Below are positions 40,380 through 49,063 of a DNA stretch of 64,000 nt, one piece after another. Within the stretch, counting starts at the first letter, position 1. Every line of letters starts with the position of its first letter. The position numbers and the translations under genes were made by a program. The DNA is from Trichomonas vaginalis G3 (taxonomy: Eukaryota > Parabasalia > Trichomonadida > Trichomonadidae): NCBI RefSeq assembly GCF_026262505.1, contig NC_067206.1:26365896-26429895 (forward strand), read 5' to 3'. The notes beneath the pieces are model-generated. The model made no database searches. It was given only the letters and a program-made list of their open reading frames with translations, and was not told the origin of the DNA.

Positions 40380-41984
40380 TCAGAACTTCAACTTACGAAT
40401 AAAGCTTGTTTTAGTCGTTATTGAGAAGTTAAACTTCTCTTCAAAGCAAGGTTGACATGACTTACATAAGTCAAATCCAATCTCTTGACCGTCATAAAGT
40501 GCTTTGTAAAGTTTCATTAAACTGAACTCAGAGTCTTTGTCATATGTTCCAACAGGTATGTGAATGTTCTTATCTTCATTGTAATAGCATTGTATAGCTT
40601 CAGGAAACATTTCATTTGCTGTTAAAGCAAGGACGTCTTGTTTGACACCTTTGCAACGTGCATGGAATGCAACTTCATTTAAATCGTTAGTGAGTAAGTC
40701 TATGTAGGTCTTCTTTCCACAAAATATTGACTTGTATGCTAAACTTTGTTTTCCAGGTGTTATTTCTGCGAAGTCAGAATGAAATTGACCAAGGTTCTTT
40801 CCTATAAGTTCGCGACCGTATCTCTTCTTAAACTCTGCTGCAAGCTTTGGTATGTCTTCATTGAAAATATGCATGCTATCACAGTCCTGGTAAAATATTT
40901 GAAGTCCCATATCTTCTGCAGTACAGAATACTTCACACATTATTCTCTTCGACATAGACAGAATGTTAACACCAAGTGGACAGAAGTTAAAGTGTCTGCA
41001 AATGCTTTTCGTTAGCTTGAAAATAGTTTTATCTGAACCATCCAAACCTTCGAACTTCACTATATGGTTGTAGTTTCTGATGGCATATCTTATAGCATCT
41101 TTGTCATTTACTATGGTTATTTTTGACTCAATAGGAGATAGAATAGTTTTGCCATAAATACTGTTCAGAATGAGCTTTATATTTTCTTGCAAAGGATTTC
41201 CTTCTTTCTTATACTTTAACCTTAACTCAAACAACTTCTTTACTTCATCTCTTATTCTAATATCTCTGTTTCCATCGTAATAGTATCCTTGCAACACTTC
41301 ACATTTGACACCTTGATATTTTATGAGGTCTTGTAATGTTATATGGTCAACATACATTAAACAGCAAGTGTTTGAACTTCTGGGAACGTTAAGTTCTGGA
41401 TTTAGTTCAGGGTCACAAACTATTAAAGGAAAGTGTCTATGTATTCCAATCTCTGTTATCTTAATGAGAACAAAGAAGCCAGACATAAACTTTTCACCAA
41501 TGGGTTCCTTTTGGTCGTCATCGAATAAATGTCTCATGAGATACTCTGTGCTTAACATTTCTTTCTTCATAACCTTTGGAATACCTTCTAAAGTATAAAG
41601 TCTTGCTATAGCTGATGGATATAATGAAACAGCGTCGAAATCAGCAATGAGTTTCTTTTCGCTCTTTTGTTTCATGTTATCTGACAGCATACATCTTCCA
41701 CCTTGAATACAGCGTGAAATAAATTCTCTTGGTTTATTTGAGAGGTCATATAAATTTCCATTCGGGAAGTACACTCTGTTCTCAAACAATTTGTTAGCAA
41801 TTGAACAAATACTAACGTAGTCATAAACGTTTAAATCAAATTCTTTTAATATGTCATTGCGGAACTTAACAAAACCTTCTCTTAAAATTCTTACATCTTG
41901 TTTGCAATAAAATGTGCTATACTTTTCTAAGTCGAAGTGGTTTTCATCTATTCTGCAACCTTTGATGGAATCTATGTTTTTCAT
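40380..41984 (-). CDS. Maverick family B DNA polymerase, polymerase-domain part
   Basis: This open stretch of 534 codons carries an exonuclease-type YCKQDVRILREGF near its start. It also has the polymerase motifs DFDAVSLYPSA (motif A, near 115), NSIYGKT (motif B, near 277) and DCDSMH (motif C, near 368). These are diagnostic of protein-primed-type family B polymerases that copy the element's DNA. It belongs with the stretch at 42396-44219; the gene as a whole is broken, with about two breaks. Confidence 0.85.
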   Translation of the reverse strand: MKNIDSIKGCRIDENHFDLEKYSTFYCKQDVRILREGFVKFRNDILKEFDLNVYDYVSICSIANKLFENRVYFPNGNLYDLSNKPREFISRCIQGGRCMLSDNMKQKSEKKLIADFDAVSLYPSAIARLYTLEGIPKVMKKEMLSTEYLMRHLFDDDQKEPIGEKFMSGFFVLIKITEIGIHRHFPLIVCDPELNPELNVPRSSNTCCLMYVDHITLQDLIKYQGVKCEVLQGYYYDGNRDIRIRDEVKKLFELRLKYKKEGNPLQENIKLILNSIYGKTILSPIESKITIVNDKDAIRYAIRNYNHIVKFEGLDGSDKTIFKLTKSICRHFNFCPLGVNILSMSKRIMCEVFCTAEDMGLQIFYQDCDSMHIFNEDIPKLAAEFKKRYGRELIGKNLGQFHSDFAEITPGKQSLAYKSIFCGKKTYIDLLTNDLNEVAFHARCKGVKQDVLALTANEMFPEAIQCYYNEDKNIHIPVGTYDKDSEFSLMKLYKALYDGQEIGFDLCKSCQPCFEEKFNFSITTKTSFIRKLKF

Positions 41985-42395
41985 GAACGTATCAATATCT
42001 TTTACAAACTTACACGCTTCAGAAATGACACCAGTTCTGTTGTCATTTGCTAATAAAGAGCTTGAATATATTGATACGGAAATACTTCCTTTTCACCACA
42101 CTGCAAATGAAACATCAGGAAATAGTTTAAGCTTCTTATTTATAACAGTGTATGAATCTTTAATAATGATTGCTTCCTTTATATACCGTTATTGCATTGT
42201 TCGTGAACCTTTAATGATGGGAGTTCCTTTCACTTCTGTCATGTGTCTTAAGATGAAGTTTATATCATAACTGAGGTTATGGAAATATATTAAACTCTTG
42301 TCAGGAAGTCGTTCCAAAAATTCTGTTGCACAGTTCTGACCCCAAATGCTTTCACTCACTGAACCATCTTCACTGTCATAACAATGTTAAAAGCT

Positions 42396-44219
42396 TTATG
42401 AAACTCCATCAGTGCTACATTCAAAGTCAGCAAAGAAAACGTGCTCAGGAATGAACTTACATTTAGCTTTATTTACTTCTTTTGACTCGGCTTTCTTCTT
42501 CAGTTGTACACAATACTTTGGAGCATATGTCAAATCTTTAAATGGTGCAAGGTTCTGTTTATATAAGTCAGTCGTATATGTGAAAAGTTCTCCATAAGAA
42601 ATAGGTTCGAAATATTTGCACTCCCACAATGTTTTCATAACATCCCATAACGGTGTTGTTCTATCATAACGAACTACATATTTGTTCTCTCTCTTTGTAT
42701 AAATCTTCATCTGTTTCTCAATGTTCATTCCACCACACTCCTTCAAGATTTCTATATAGTTGCGAATGAAATATGTTGTCATTGGTAATCTTTCATTTAG
42801 CATGTAGTGGTCTTCAACAAGAAGTAAGTCAATAGTTCGAACAGTTTCACATTCTTTTGGTATGTATCTCTTTATTTCATTATGTCTTGAGTCATTGAAG
42901 TAACCAATGGTAACATTAAATGCTATACCTGTTGCGTCAGAAATTTCTTGTACTTTACTTTGAGGAAAGTCTCTAACACGAATGACTTCTCTCATGTGGT
43001 CAATAGTTTCTTCATTTACTCCAGCCTGAATGCAAGCATAAACGAAACAATTGTCTTCTGTCATAAGTGCTGCAGTTCTTTTGTTCAGTTCATTGAAGAT
43101 TTGGTAGCGTTCAAGATTTATAGGTAATGTGCAAAGATACTTCCAGAACTGACCGCTTCTCTTCTTATAAAACTTCTTTTCACCATTATCTTTCCAAAAG
43201 CTTTCTATAAGTGCTGGGTTTCCTGTTTGCTTAAGAGCTTCCAAAATGGCTTTCTGGTCATTTGTCAGTGTGCTTTCATCTCTATATGGTCTCTTTTTTG
43301 GTTTGCCTTTCTTTACATCTGACATCGTTAAGCCTTCATATTCTGTTAAATCATACATCTTTATTTCAGTAAGATTCTTTATGTTTGTCAAGAAGAAGTC
43401 ATAGTGCATTTCAACAATACCTGCAGCATTTGCTTCTATCTCTGATATAAAGTTCTCCTTCAAGAGCTGATGTAGTAATGTTCCAATATTATTGAGGTTT
43501 AACGTAGAACATTCATACTTTCCACCAAGTTTATAACATACCATCCATCTTTGTTGGGAGTTTATTTTAATCTTCTCTAAGAGTCTCATGAAAACCTTAC
43601 CGAAATGTTTGTGTAAGTAGTCTCTGTTTGGTTCATCTAAAGCTTCGATGTTAAAGTCAATGAGTCTATTGCCTGTCTTAACATTCCTCTTCCTATTCTC
43701 TTCATCTTTCTTTAACCATCTCTCACCTTCTTTTGGTTTGTCGTCAATGGAACGAAGGACATCGTTAGCTTTGCGAACTTGTTCTATAGCGCTCTTAAAC
43801 ATCTCTCTTCTCTGTTGTTTCAGTGTGTCGTCTCTTCTTCTTGTTTCACCAACGTTTGCATTTGTTATGTCAAACATCTCTTGACGAACACCATGCGAAA
43901 GAGCTTTACGAGTATGACCAACGTTTGCATTTGTTATGTCAAACATTTCTCTTCTTACTTCATGAGGTACTGAACGTCTATGATATAAGTCAATAGCAAC
44001 GTCATTTAAAGGAAATGCTCTTGCATGGACTTCGTCCTCGCCGCGTTGCGGCTTTATGAACTCATGAATTCTATCATAACTTATTGCACCATTATAGTCA
44101 TTGAGGATGTCAGCGAGTGTTTTTTTGTTTGTTGCGTAATGCTTTGCAACATCTATATTAGCTTCTGTAAGAAGTTGTTTTATTTCCGAGTGTTCTAACT
44201 TAGACAACTTCCGATACAT
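42396..44219 (-). CDS. Maverick family B DNA polymerase, N-terminal part
   Basis: 607 open codons. The first 200 residues are charged and contain two near-repeats of MFDITNANVG. The end reaches FADFECST, the first exonuclease motif of family B polymerases. The long N-terminal extension is usual for Maverick polymerases and may hold the priming-related region. A GC-rich palindrome near 44028-44051 encodes PQRGEDEVHARA within it. The polymerase gene is broken overall. Confidence 0.8.
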   Translation of the reverse strand: MYRKLSKLEHSEIKQLLTEANIDVAKHYATNKKTLADILNDYNGAISYDRIHEFIKPQRGEDEVHARAFPLNDVAIDLYHRRSVPHEVRREMFDITNANVGHTRKALSHGVRQEMFDITNANVGETRRRDDTLKQQRREMFKSAIEQVRKANDVLRSIDDKPKEGERWLKKDEENRKRNVKTGNRLIDFNIEALDEPNRDYLHKHFGKVFMRLLEKIKINSQQRWMVCYKLGGKYECSTLNLNNIGTLLHQLLKENFISEIEANAAGIVEMHYDFFLTNIKNLTEIKMYDLTEYEGLTMSDVKKGKPKKRPYRDESTLTNDQKAILEALKQTGNPALIESFWKDNGEKKFYKKRSGQFWKYLCTLPINLERYQIFNELNKRTAALMTEDNCFVYACIQAGVNEETIDHMREVIRVRDFPQSKVQEISDATGIAFNVTIGYFNDSRHNEIKRYIPKECETVRTIDLLLVEDHYMLNERLPMTTYFIRNYIEILKECGGMNIEKQMKIYTKRENKYVVRYDRTTPLWDVMKTLWECKYFEPISYGELFTYTTDLYKQNLAPFKDLTYAPKYCVQLKKKAESKEVNKAKCKFIPEHVFFADFECSTDGVS

Positions 44220-44309
44220 CTTTAGTAGGAAATAAAAAAATATTTTTTGAAAAAATTAGATTAGATTTTTTTAAGTTATTTTTCAAAATAATTTAATATT
44301 TTTATTTTA

Positions 44310-44783
44310 ATGAAACACATGCAAGATTGCAAGTTCTTTTCATACAATGCTCTCGCTACTGCCATCAATAATGAGTTCAATAATGCTTCAAATGTTAATG
44401 TTATCTTTAACAAGAAGTTTGTGAAAGAATCTAAGTTTGGTCAGTATGTCAGACCATTAGCTATCGTCATTGACCGCAAACGTTATACTTCACAAGAGTT
44501 AGCAGTAGTTTTGAAACAAAAGAGTTTCTTCGTGAATGTCAAAGATACTCATTATACTGTCATAAAGAACTCTAACGTTGACTTCTTCAGTATTGCTTTA
44601 AATCTTTCCGAACAGAAAGAATATAAGAAGGGTGAAACATCTGTGAAATATTATCCTTCATCTCTGAAGACAATAACGAACAAAGATGTTATACAGAAAT
44701 TCTTACCAAAGGTTGAAGAAGCTTCTATTGACATTGACGAAGGAAGTGAAATGGTTGAAGAAATAGACCCTGAAGCTTTATAA
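44310..44783 (+). CDS. Maverick protein of unknown function (157 residues)
   Basis: Starts 90 bases from the divergent polymerase start. The sequence is mixed alpha/beta and ends in an acidic tail (EEIDPEAL). No motif was recognised. The intact frame and shared AT-rich divergent interval support a real gene. Confidence 0.65.
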   Translation: MKHMQDCKFFSYNALATAINNEFNNASNVNVIFNKKFVKESKFGQYVRPLAIVIDRKRYTSQELAVVLKQKSFFVNVKDTHYTVIKNSNVDFFSIALNLSEQKEYKKGETSVKYYPSSLKTITNKDVIQKFLPKVEEASIDIDEGSEMVEEIDPEAL

Positions 44784-45033
44784 GAAAATTTATTTTTGAA
44801 TAACTGATGGTGTCACTACGTCACCATGTCACCAGGTTAATTAACTTCTTTTAAAAATGATGACAACATGACATTTTGACAACAGGTACGAAAGGAGGAA
44901 GGCATTTATGAATTATTTTTGAAGAACTGAAAGTGTCACTACGTCACCATGCCACCAGGTTAATTAACTTCTTTTAAAAATGATGACAACATGACATTTT
45001 GACATCACAGGCGGGTTGAATGCAAAAATATTT
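44784..45033. repeat. Direct repeat with 123-bp offset
   Basis: A block starting GTGTCACTACGTCACCATG at 44810 recurs at 44933 with one or two changes over about 80 bases (to ACATGACATTTTGACA). Non-coding. Confidence 0.88.
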
Positions 45034-45330
45034 TTAGTTCATAAAAATTTTTTGATTAATTTTGGCAAACTTCTCAGTGAAGAAAGATCCATTGATATTT
45101 GCGAAGGATTCTATTGAGAAGTTCTGAGGAAGCTGAGATGCGTTTTCATTTCCGCCTTCTGTATAGGAACAGATGGAGAGAAGAATGTCAAGAGCATTTT
45201 GTGCTTCGGGATAGAATGTGCAAAATTCCCCGATGGCTGAAGTAAGAACTTCAGTTGATCTTAAGTTTGAGTCTATAAGATCGTTGAGCATTTGCTTAGA
45301 GGCAATGCGAGCAGAATAATTAACTTTCAT
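45034..45330 (-). CDS. Maverick protein of unknown function (98 residues)
   Basis: Taken from the ATG at 45330 (MKVNYSARIAS); the frame extends slightly further upstream only through non-ATG codons. Helical, with no recognised motif. It lies between two short repeat blocks, which lowers confidence. Confidence 0.45.
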   Translation of the reverse strand: MKVNYSARIASKQMLNDLIDSNLRSTEVLTSAIGEFCTFYPEAQNALDILLSICSYTEGGNENASQLPQNFSIESFANINGSFFTEKFAKINQKIFMN

Positions 45331-45410
45331 AGGATTGGTAAATACCAAATAATTTTCATTTTTCAGTTGCGATGGAATATATCTAACCCTCCCGTTAACT
45401 AATAAACTTG

Positions 45411-45663
45411 ACGATCAGACGATTCTCCCTTCGTCGATTATGATCGACATGGAGCGTTTATGGAAACAATTAAATGGTAAAAACAAAATAAACTTTACGA
45501 TCAGACGATTCTCCCTTCGTCGATTATGATCGACATGGAGCGTTTATGGAAACAATTAAATGGTAAAAACAAAATAAACTTTACGATCAGACGATTCTCC
45601 CTTCGTCGATTATGATCGACATGGAGCGTTTATGGAAACAATTAAATGGTAAAAACAAAATAA
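45411..45663. repeat. Tandem repeat, three 86-bp units
   Basis: ACGATCAGACGATTCTCC recurs at 45411, 45497 and 45583. Each unit includes CGATCA and TGATCG in inverted order and ends in an A-rich stretch. Copies are nearly identical. Each contains an ATG (GACATGGAGCG) in the plus direction but no long frame. Confidence 0.9.
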
Positions 45664-45736
45664 TGACGAAGGGTTTTGTTTTTTATCGTGGTTTTCTCCA
45701 CTATGGTCCTAACGTGGCACCCGACGAGATTTTTTT

Positions 45737-46564
45737 TCATTCTTCCTCTTTGAAGTTGTCGAAATATTCTGTTATTTTTTCCTTCAGTAATGTTAAGTCT
45801 TCTTTGAATGTAAGTATTGTACAACCTTTGATGTCATAGTGTGTTTGAGGAAGAGTATTTTTGACAATTTCCTTTATTTGTTCATTCGGAGTCATTGAAA
45901 TCGGTAAGTTTTCACGATAGAACCAGTTTCTGTCAGATTTATATATCTTAGCTAAGTCATAAAAGCTCTTGTTGTTTCTTCTGACTAAATGTAACATAAC
46001 CATATCTTTATCTTCTTCTTTCTCCAACTCTTCAGTATATATCATATACTTATAACTCTTTTCCTTTCCTTTTGGTACTGAACGCGGTATTCTTTTCTGT
46101 ATGCTTTTGTCTTTGGATTCAATGACTTCATCTTTTGCTTGAAGTTTCTTTTCCAACTCTCCACGTTCTGCTTTATATAGTTCATCTAACATCATGAAAA
46201 TATAACAAGCATAACGAGGTGAAGCCCACATTGCTACAGCGTTTACTAAAAGTCTATGAACATAATAACCTTTCAAACCAGGAGCCAAATTCTTGCGATT
46301 TTCATACGGAATCTCTTCCCTCGGTTTTCCGAGGGAAGCAATCATATGAGGAAATTCTTCTAAAAGTTCTTTTGTCTGTTGGTTTTCAAACCAATGATAT
46401 GCTTGCTTTGTAGAACGAAGAGCATTCATTATACTTTGCATTTGGTACATATCGTCTTTGACTGAACGAATGAGGCGAAGTTGTTTGTTATATTGTATGT
46501 ATTCATATTCTTCATTTATGGCTTCATGAACGATAGCAGTTGTTGTGTTCTCTGATGTTGACAT
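45737..46564 (-). CDS. Maverick KilA-N domain protein
   Basis: About 275 residues from the preferred ATG at 46564 (MSTSENTTT), chosen because the upstream A/T-rich leader repeat begins just before it; an ATG at 46582 is also possible. The N-terminal half fits KilA-N (AYHWFENQQTKELLEEF, then GYYVHRLLVNAVAMWASPRY), a DNA-binding domain of phages and large DNA viruses. A coiled coil and a C-terminal domain like those of poxvirus/iridovirus KilA-N proteins follow. A perfect hairpin (CTTCCCTCGG, TTTT, CCGAGGGAAG) lies in the frame near 46315-46338. Likely a regulator. Confidence 0.8.
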   Translation of the reverse strand: MSTSENTTTAIVHEAINEEYEYIQYNKQLRLIRSVKDDMYQMQSIMNALRSTKQAYHWFENQQTKELLEEFPHMIASLGKPREEIPYENRKNLAPGLKGYYVHRLLVNAVAMWASPRYACYIFMMLDELYKAERGELEKKLQAKDEVIESKDKSIQKRIPRSVPKGKEKSYKYMIYTEELEKEEDKDMVMLHLVRRNNKSFYDLAKIYKSDRNWFYRENLPISMTPNEQIKEIVKNTLPQTHYDIKGCTILTFKEDLTLLKEKITEYFDNFKEEE

Positions 46565-46577
46565 TACTGTCTTTACA

Positions 46578-46624
46578 TACAAAATAAAAAAATAAATAAA
46601 AATAAAACTAACTTTATTTCTTCT
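46578..46624 (-). promoter_or_regulatory. Leader repeat upstream of KilA-N gene
   Basis: TACAAAATAAA followed by repeated AATAAA and ACTAACTTTATTT. The same about 45-base sequence stands at 47787-47832, at the same distance before the gene ending at 47062. Two genes sharing a leader suggests a common promoter. Confidence 0.6.
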
Positions 46625-46745
46625 TTATTTCTTTATTCCCGTGGAAGAAGGGTTTTGCCGTTTTTTTTGAGCCGAAATCAATGATTTTTTCATTTTTGGA
46701 ATCCTTAGCGAATGAGGAATCTTTTCTCTCGTGGAAGCTTTGAAC

Positions 46746-46815
46746 AAAAATAATGTTTAGGTGAAGAGGTGAGATTTCACCTCTTTTTTCACCTCTTTTT
46801 TCACCTGTTTTTTCA
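46746..46815. repeat. GGTGAAA-type palindrome, copy 1
   Basis: AAAAATAATGTTTAGGTGAAG then AGGTGAGATTTCACCT, followed by runs of TTTTTTCACCT. Inverted relatives lie at 47861-47913 and 58415-58479, each near the 3' end of a gene. It could be a terminator or 3'-end signal. Confidence 0.7.
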
Positions 46816-47061
46816 CAAGCGTTTTACATGAATTGTACGATGTATATTTGAAATCCTAAACAATTTCGTAGCTTCTATTTCTTCTTTTAGTACATTGAAT
46901 GTTTTAATCATGCCGAAAGTCTCTTTATATTTCTTCTTGACGTCAGACAGAAGGAAATCTTCTGCTGTTGGATAGTTTTTATTAAGAAATGTCAACATAT
47001 CCATTTTATCTTCTGCTGGCTTTTCTGCTTCTTTCTTTAAGTCTGCATAGTCGTTTCGCAT
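46813..47061 (-). CDS. Maverick protein of unknown function (82 residues)
   Basis: Starts immediately after the stop of the gene ending at 47062 (TGAATG junction), so the two are probably co-transcribed. Charged helical protein, no motif recognised. Confidence 0.55.
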   Translation of the reverse strand: MRNDYADLKKEAEKPAEDKMDMLTFLNKNYPTAEDFLLSDVKKKYKETFGMIKTFNVLKEEIEATKLFRISNIHRTIHVKRL

Positions 47062-47778
47062 TCATTCTATCTCTTTGACTGAGTAGTTATATTTTCTTAT
47101 TGCTGCTTTACATTTTGAACATTGCGGCATCGTTTTTGCGTTATACATTGAAACATTACCAGCTAAAACAACTAAAGCGTCAATTGCTCTCTTCATCTCA
47201 AACATAGCGGGTCTTATTTGTTCGTTCCATACTTTGCCTCTTCTATCTTTATCTCTTATTTCCCAAACACATTTTGCAACTAATGAAACAAAGTTATCGT
47301 ATGTCTTAAATTCTTCGGATTTGTAAAGGTCAGAAATATTTTTATAAACCATGTCGCAATCTTTGTCCATAACTTTATGGTTGCAATGAAAACCAAGGAA
47401 TTCATAATTTACTTTACGTATGAATTTCTTAATTTCTACTGAGTCAGTTGCTTTGACTTCAATTTCGTCGAATTCGGGAATAGTTAGTTTTTGCTGCTGA
47501 ATTTCAGGTAGTTTAGGCAAATGGTCGATGAGGTCCTCCATTTCATAAAGATACTGTTCCTTTGTTTCATCTTTCGCACTACAGTCTAAATTACTTGTTA
47601 AAAGTTCTTGCTTTATCTTCTGGATTTCTGTTTCAAAAGTATATGAAGAAGGAATAAAGCTTTTCATCTCTACCAACATTGACGTAGGATTCATGACTAA
47701 CGAGTTTGGTGCTGTAGTTGTGGACAGAGTCCCGCCGTTCGCAGCTTGAATTGTTGTTGTGCCGATTGTTGAAATCAT
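47062..47778 (-). CDS. Maverick protein of unknown function (238 residues)
   Basis: The start at 47778 (MISTIGTTTIQ) is preferred over one at 47850 because the shared leader repeat lies directly before it. The product is helical and ends in CSKCKAAIRKYNY, a possible half zinc site. It sits between two inverted GGTGAAA palindromes. No family was recognised. Confidence 0.6.
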   Translation of the reverse strand: MISTIGTTTIQAANGGTLSTTTAPNSLVMNPTSMLVEMKSFIPSSYTFETEIQKIKQELLTSNLDCSAKDETKEQYLYEMEDLIDHLPKLPEIQQQKLTIPEFDEIEVKATDSVEIKKFIRKVNYEFLGFHCNHKVMDKDCDMVYKNISDLYKSEEFKTYDNFVSLVAKCVWEIRDKDRRGKVWNEQIRPAMFEMKRAIDALVVLAGNVSMYNAKTMPQCSKCKAAIRKYNYSVKEIE

Positions 47779-47786
47779 ATCTTTTA

Positions 47787-47832
47787 TACAAAATAAAAAA
47801 ATAAATAAAAATAAAACTAACTTTATTTTTTC
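47787..47832 (-). promoter_or_regulatory. Leader repeat, second copy
   Basis: Near-identical to 46578-46624 and at the same place relative to the preferred start at 47778. This supports both a promoter role and the chosen start codons. Confidence 0.6.
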
Positions 47833-47860
47833 TATCATAAGGAAATTCATGAAAATTCAC

Positions 47861-47913
47861 GAGGGTGAAAAAACAGGTGAAATCTCACCTCTTCACCTAA
47901 ACATTATTTTTGT
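47861..47913. repeat. GGTGAAA-type palindrome, copy 2
   Basis: GGGTGAAAAAACAGGTGAAAT then CTCACCTCTTCACCTAAACA, the inverse of 46746-46815. It lies 25 bases beyond the integrase stop codon. Confidence 0.7.
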
Positions 47914-47937
47914 CTGATTTACATCTAATGAAAAAGT

Positions 47938-49023
47938 TTAGAAGAATTTTCTTATTCTTTCTGGCATATTTTTGTCTTTCCAGTACTCCCGCTCTAATGG
48001 TCCCAGATGTGTTGGCTTCGACTCTCTCAAGTTCTTAGATGGTATAACATCTTCAACGCCTCCTTCATATCTTACTTTATAAGTGCCATCGTTTATGTTA
48101 TAGCCAAGTATTTCAATAACCACTCCTCGCTTTGCTTCGTCAATGGTTTCAGCAAGTTTGCCATTACTACTTTCGACTAACTTATGTCGAGGATAAAACG
48201 CAATAGAGTCGTCAGCAGCTTTTATAAGATATCCATTACCTTGCGTAGAGTCTACGATATAATAGTTTCTACTTAACCTTAAACGTTTCTTTGTCAACGG
48301 TTTGTCGTCAAGAAATACACGAACTTTTGTACCAGGAATGAGGGTAAATTGTGTTGAATTTCTGATATTTTGTGTTTGACTTCGTTTCTTTTGTATATAC
48401 CTTTCTTCTTGTTGTTGTGTCATTGAATTTGGTGTATGTCCTGTTGTAGAGTGTGTTGAGGAATTATATACTTCGAGAAAATGTTTCATTGTTTCTTCGG
48501 TAAAGTCTCGCTCTTGGTTTAAATCTCTGAGCGTTCTTATGAAGCGGTTTATGATGCCGAGTATGTTATGGTTATGGTCTTCAGTAGTGTAGTGAGTTAT
48601 GTTATGCTTAATGAGAAAATCTGTGATTTCATTGCTGAGGTATGCACTGTCTTGGTCTGATGTTAAAGTACTTGGGCTATGTTCTGCTACAAACTTTTGT
48701 AAAACTCTTAACACTTCACGAGTTCCTTTATTCCTCATTGGATATGCATATGCTTTGCGAGTGTTAACATTAATGAAGATGAGGAATGGTGGCTTTCTTC
48801 CTTTTCTGCTTTGAATGAGAGTGTCAAATTGGTATGCGTCAGGAGTGTTGGAGTAAATTGGTAAAAAGTAGTCGTAAGGGTTTATTTTTGTTTGATGTAC
48901 AACATTTTTGTCAAAGAACCTTTTCACTTCAGCTCTGTTAGTAAATCCCCAACTCTTTGCAGCTTCATTGAACTTCTTAAATGACCTCCATGGATGTTGT
49001 TCGAATACTTCTTTCAAGCTCAT
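47938..49023 (-). CDS. Maverick retroviral-type integrase
   Basis: 361 residues. An integrase core (about 50-215) shows YQFDTLI with the first Asp, LTSDQDSAYLS with the second, and a conserved HNHNILGIINRFIRTLRDLN segment. A C-terminal SH3/chromodomain-like region follows (GTKVRVFLDDK, YKVRYEGGVEDVIPSKNL). This class inserts Mavericks and leaves 5-6-bp target duplications. There is no reverse transcriptase or gag nearby, so it is not a retroelement. Confidence 0.88.
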   Translation of the reverse strand: MSLKEVFEQHPWRSFKKFNEAAKSWGFTNRAEVKRFFDKNVVHQTKINPYDYFLPIYSNTPDAYQFDTLIQSRKGRKPPFLIFINVNTRKAYAYPMRNKGTREVLRVLQKFVAEHSPSTLTSDQDSAYLSNEITDFLIKHNITHYTTEDHNHNILGIINRFIRTLRDLNQERDFTEETMKHFLEVYNSSTHSTTGHTPNSMTQQQEERYIQKKRSQTQNIRNSTQFTLIPGTKVRVFLDDKPLTKKRLRLSRNYYIVDSTQGNGYLIKAADDSIAFYPRHKLVESSNGKLAETIDEAKRGVVIEILGYNINDGTYKVRYEGGVEDVIPSKNLRESKPTHLGPLEREYWKDKNMPERIRKFF

Positions 49024-49063
49024 TTATGTAAAGTTAAAGATTTTATTCAAGGCTCAAGCGCGT

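Noticed and set aside
47938-49023. Integrase as evidence of an LTR retroelement
   Set aside because: No reverse transcriptase, gag or LTRs are nearby. The integrase sits among polymerase B, ATPase and capsid genes, which is Maverick order.
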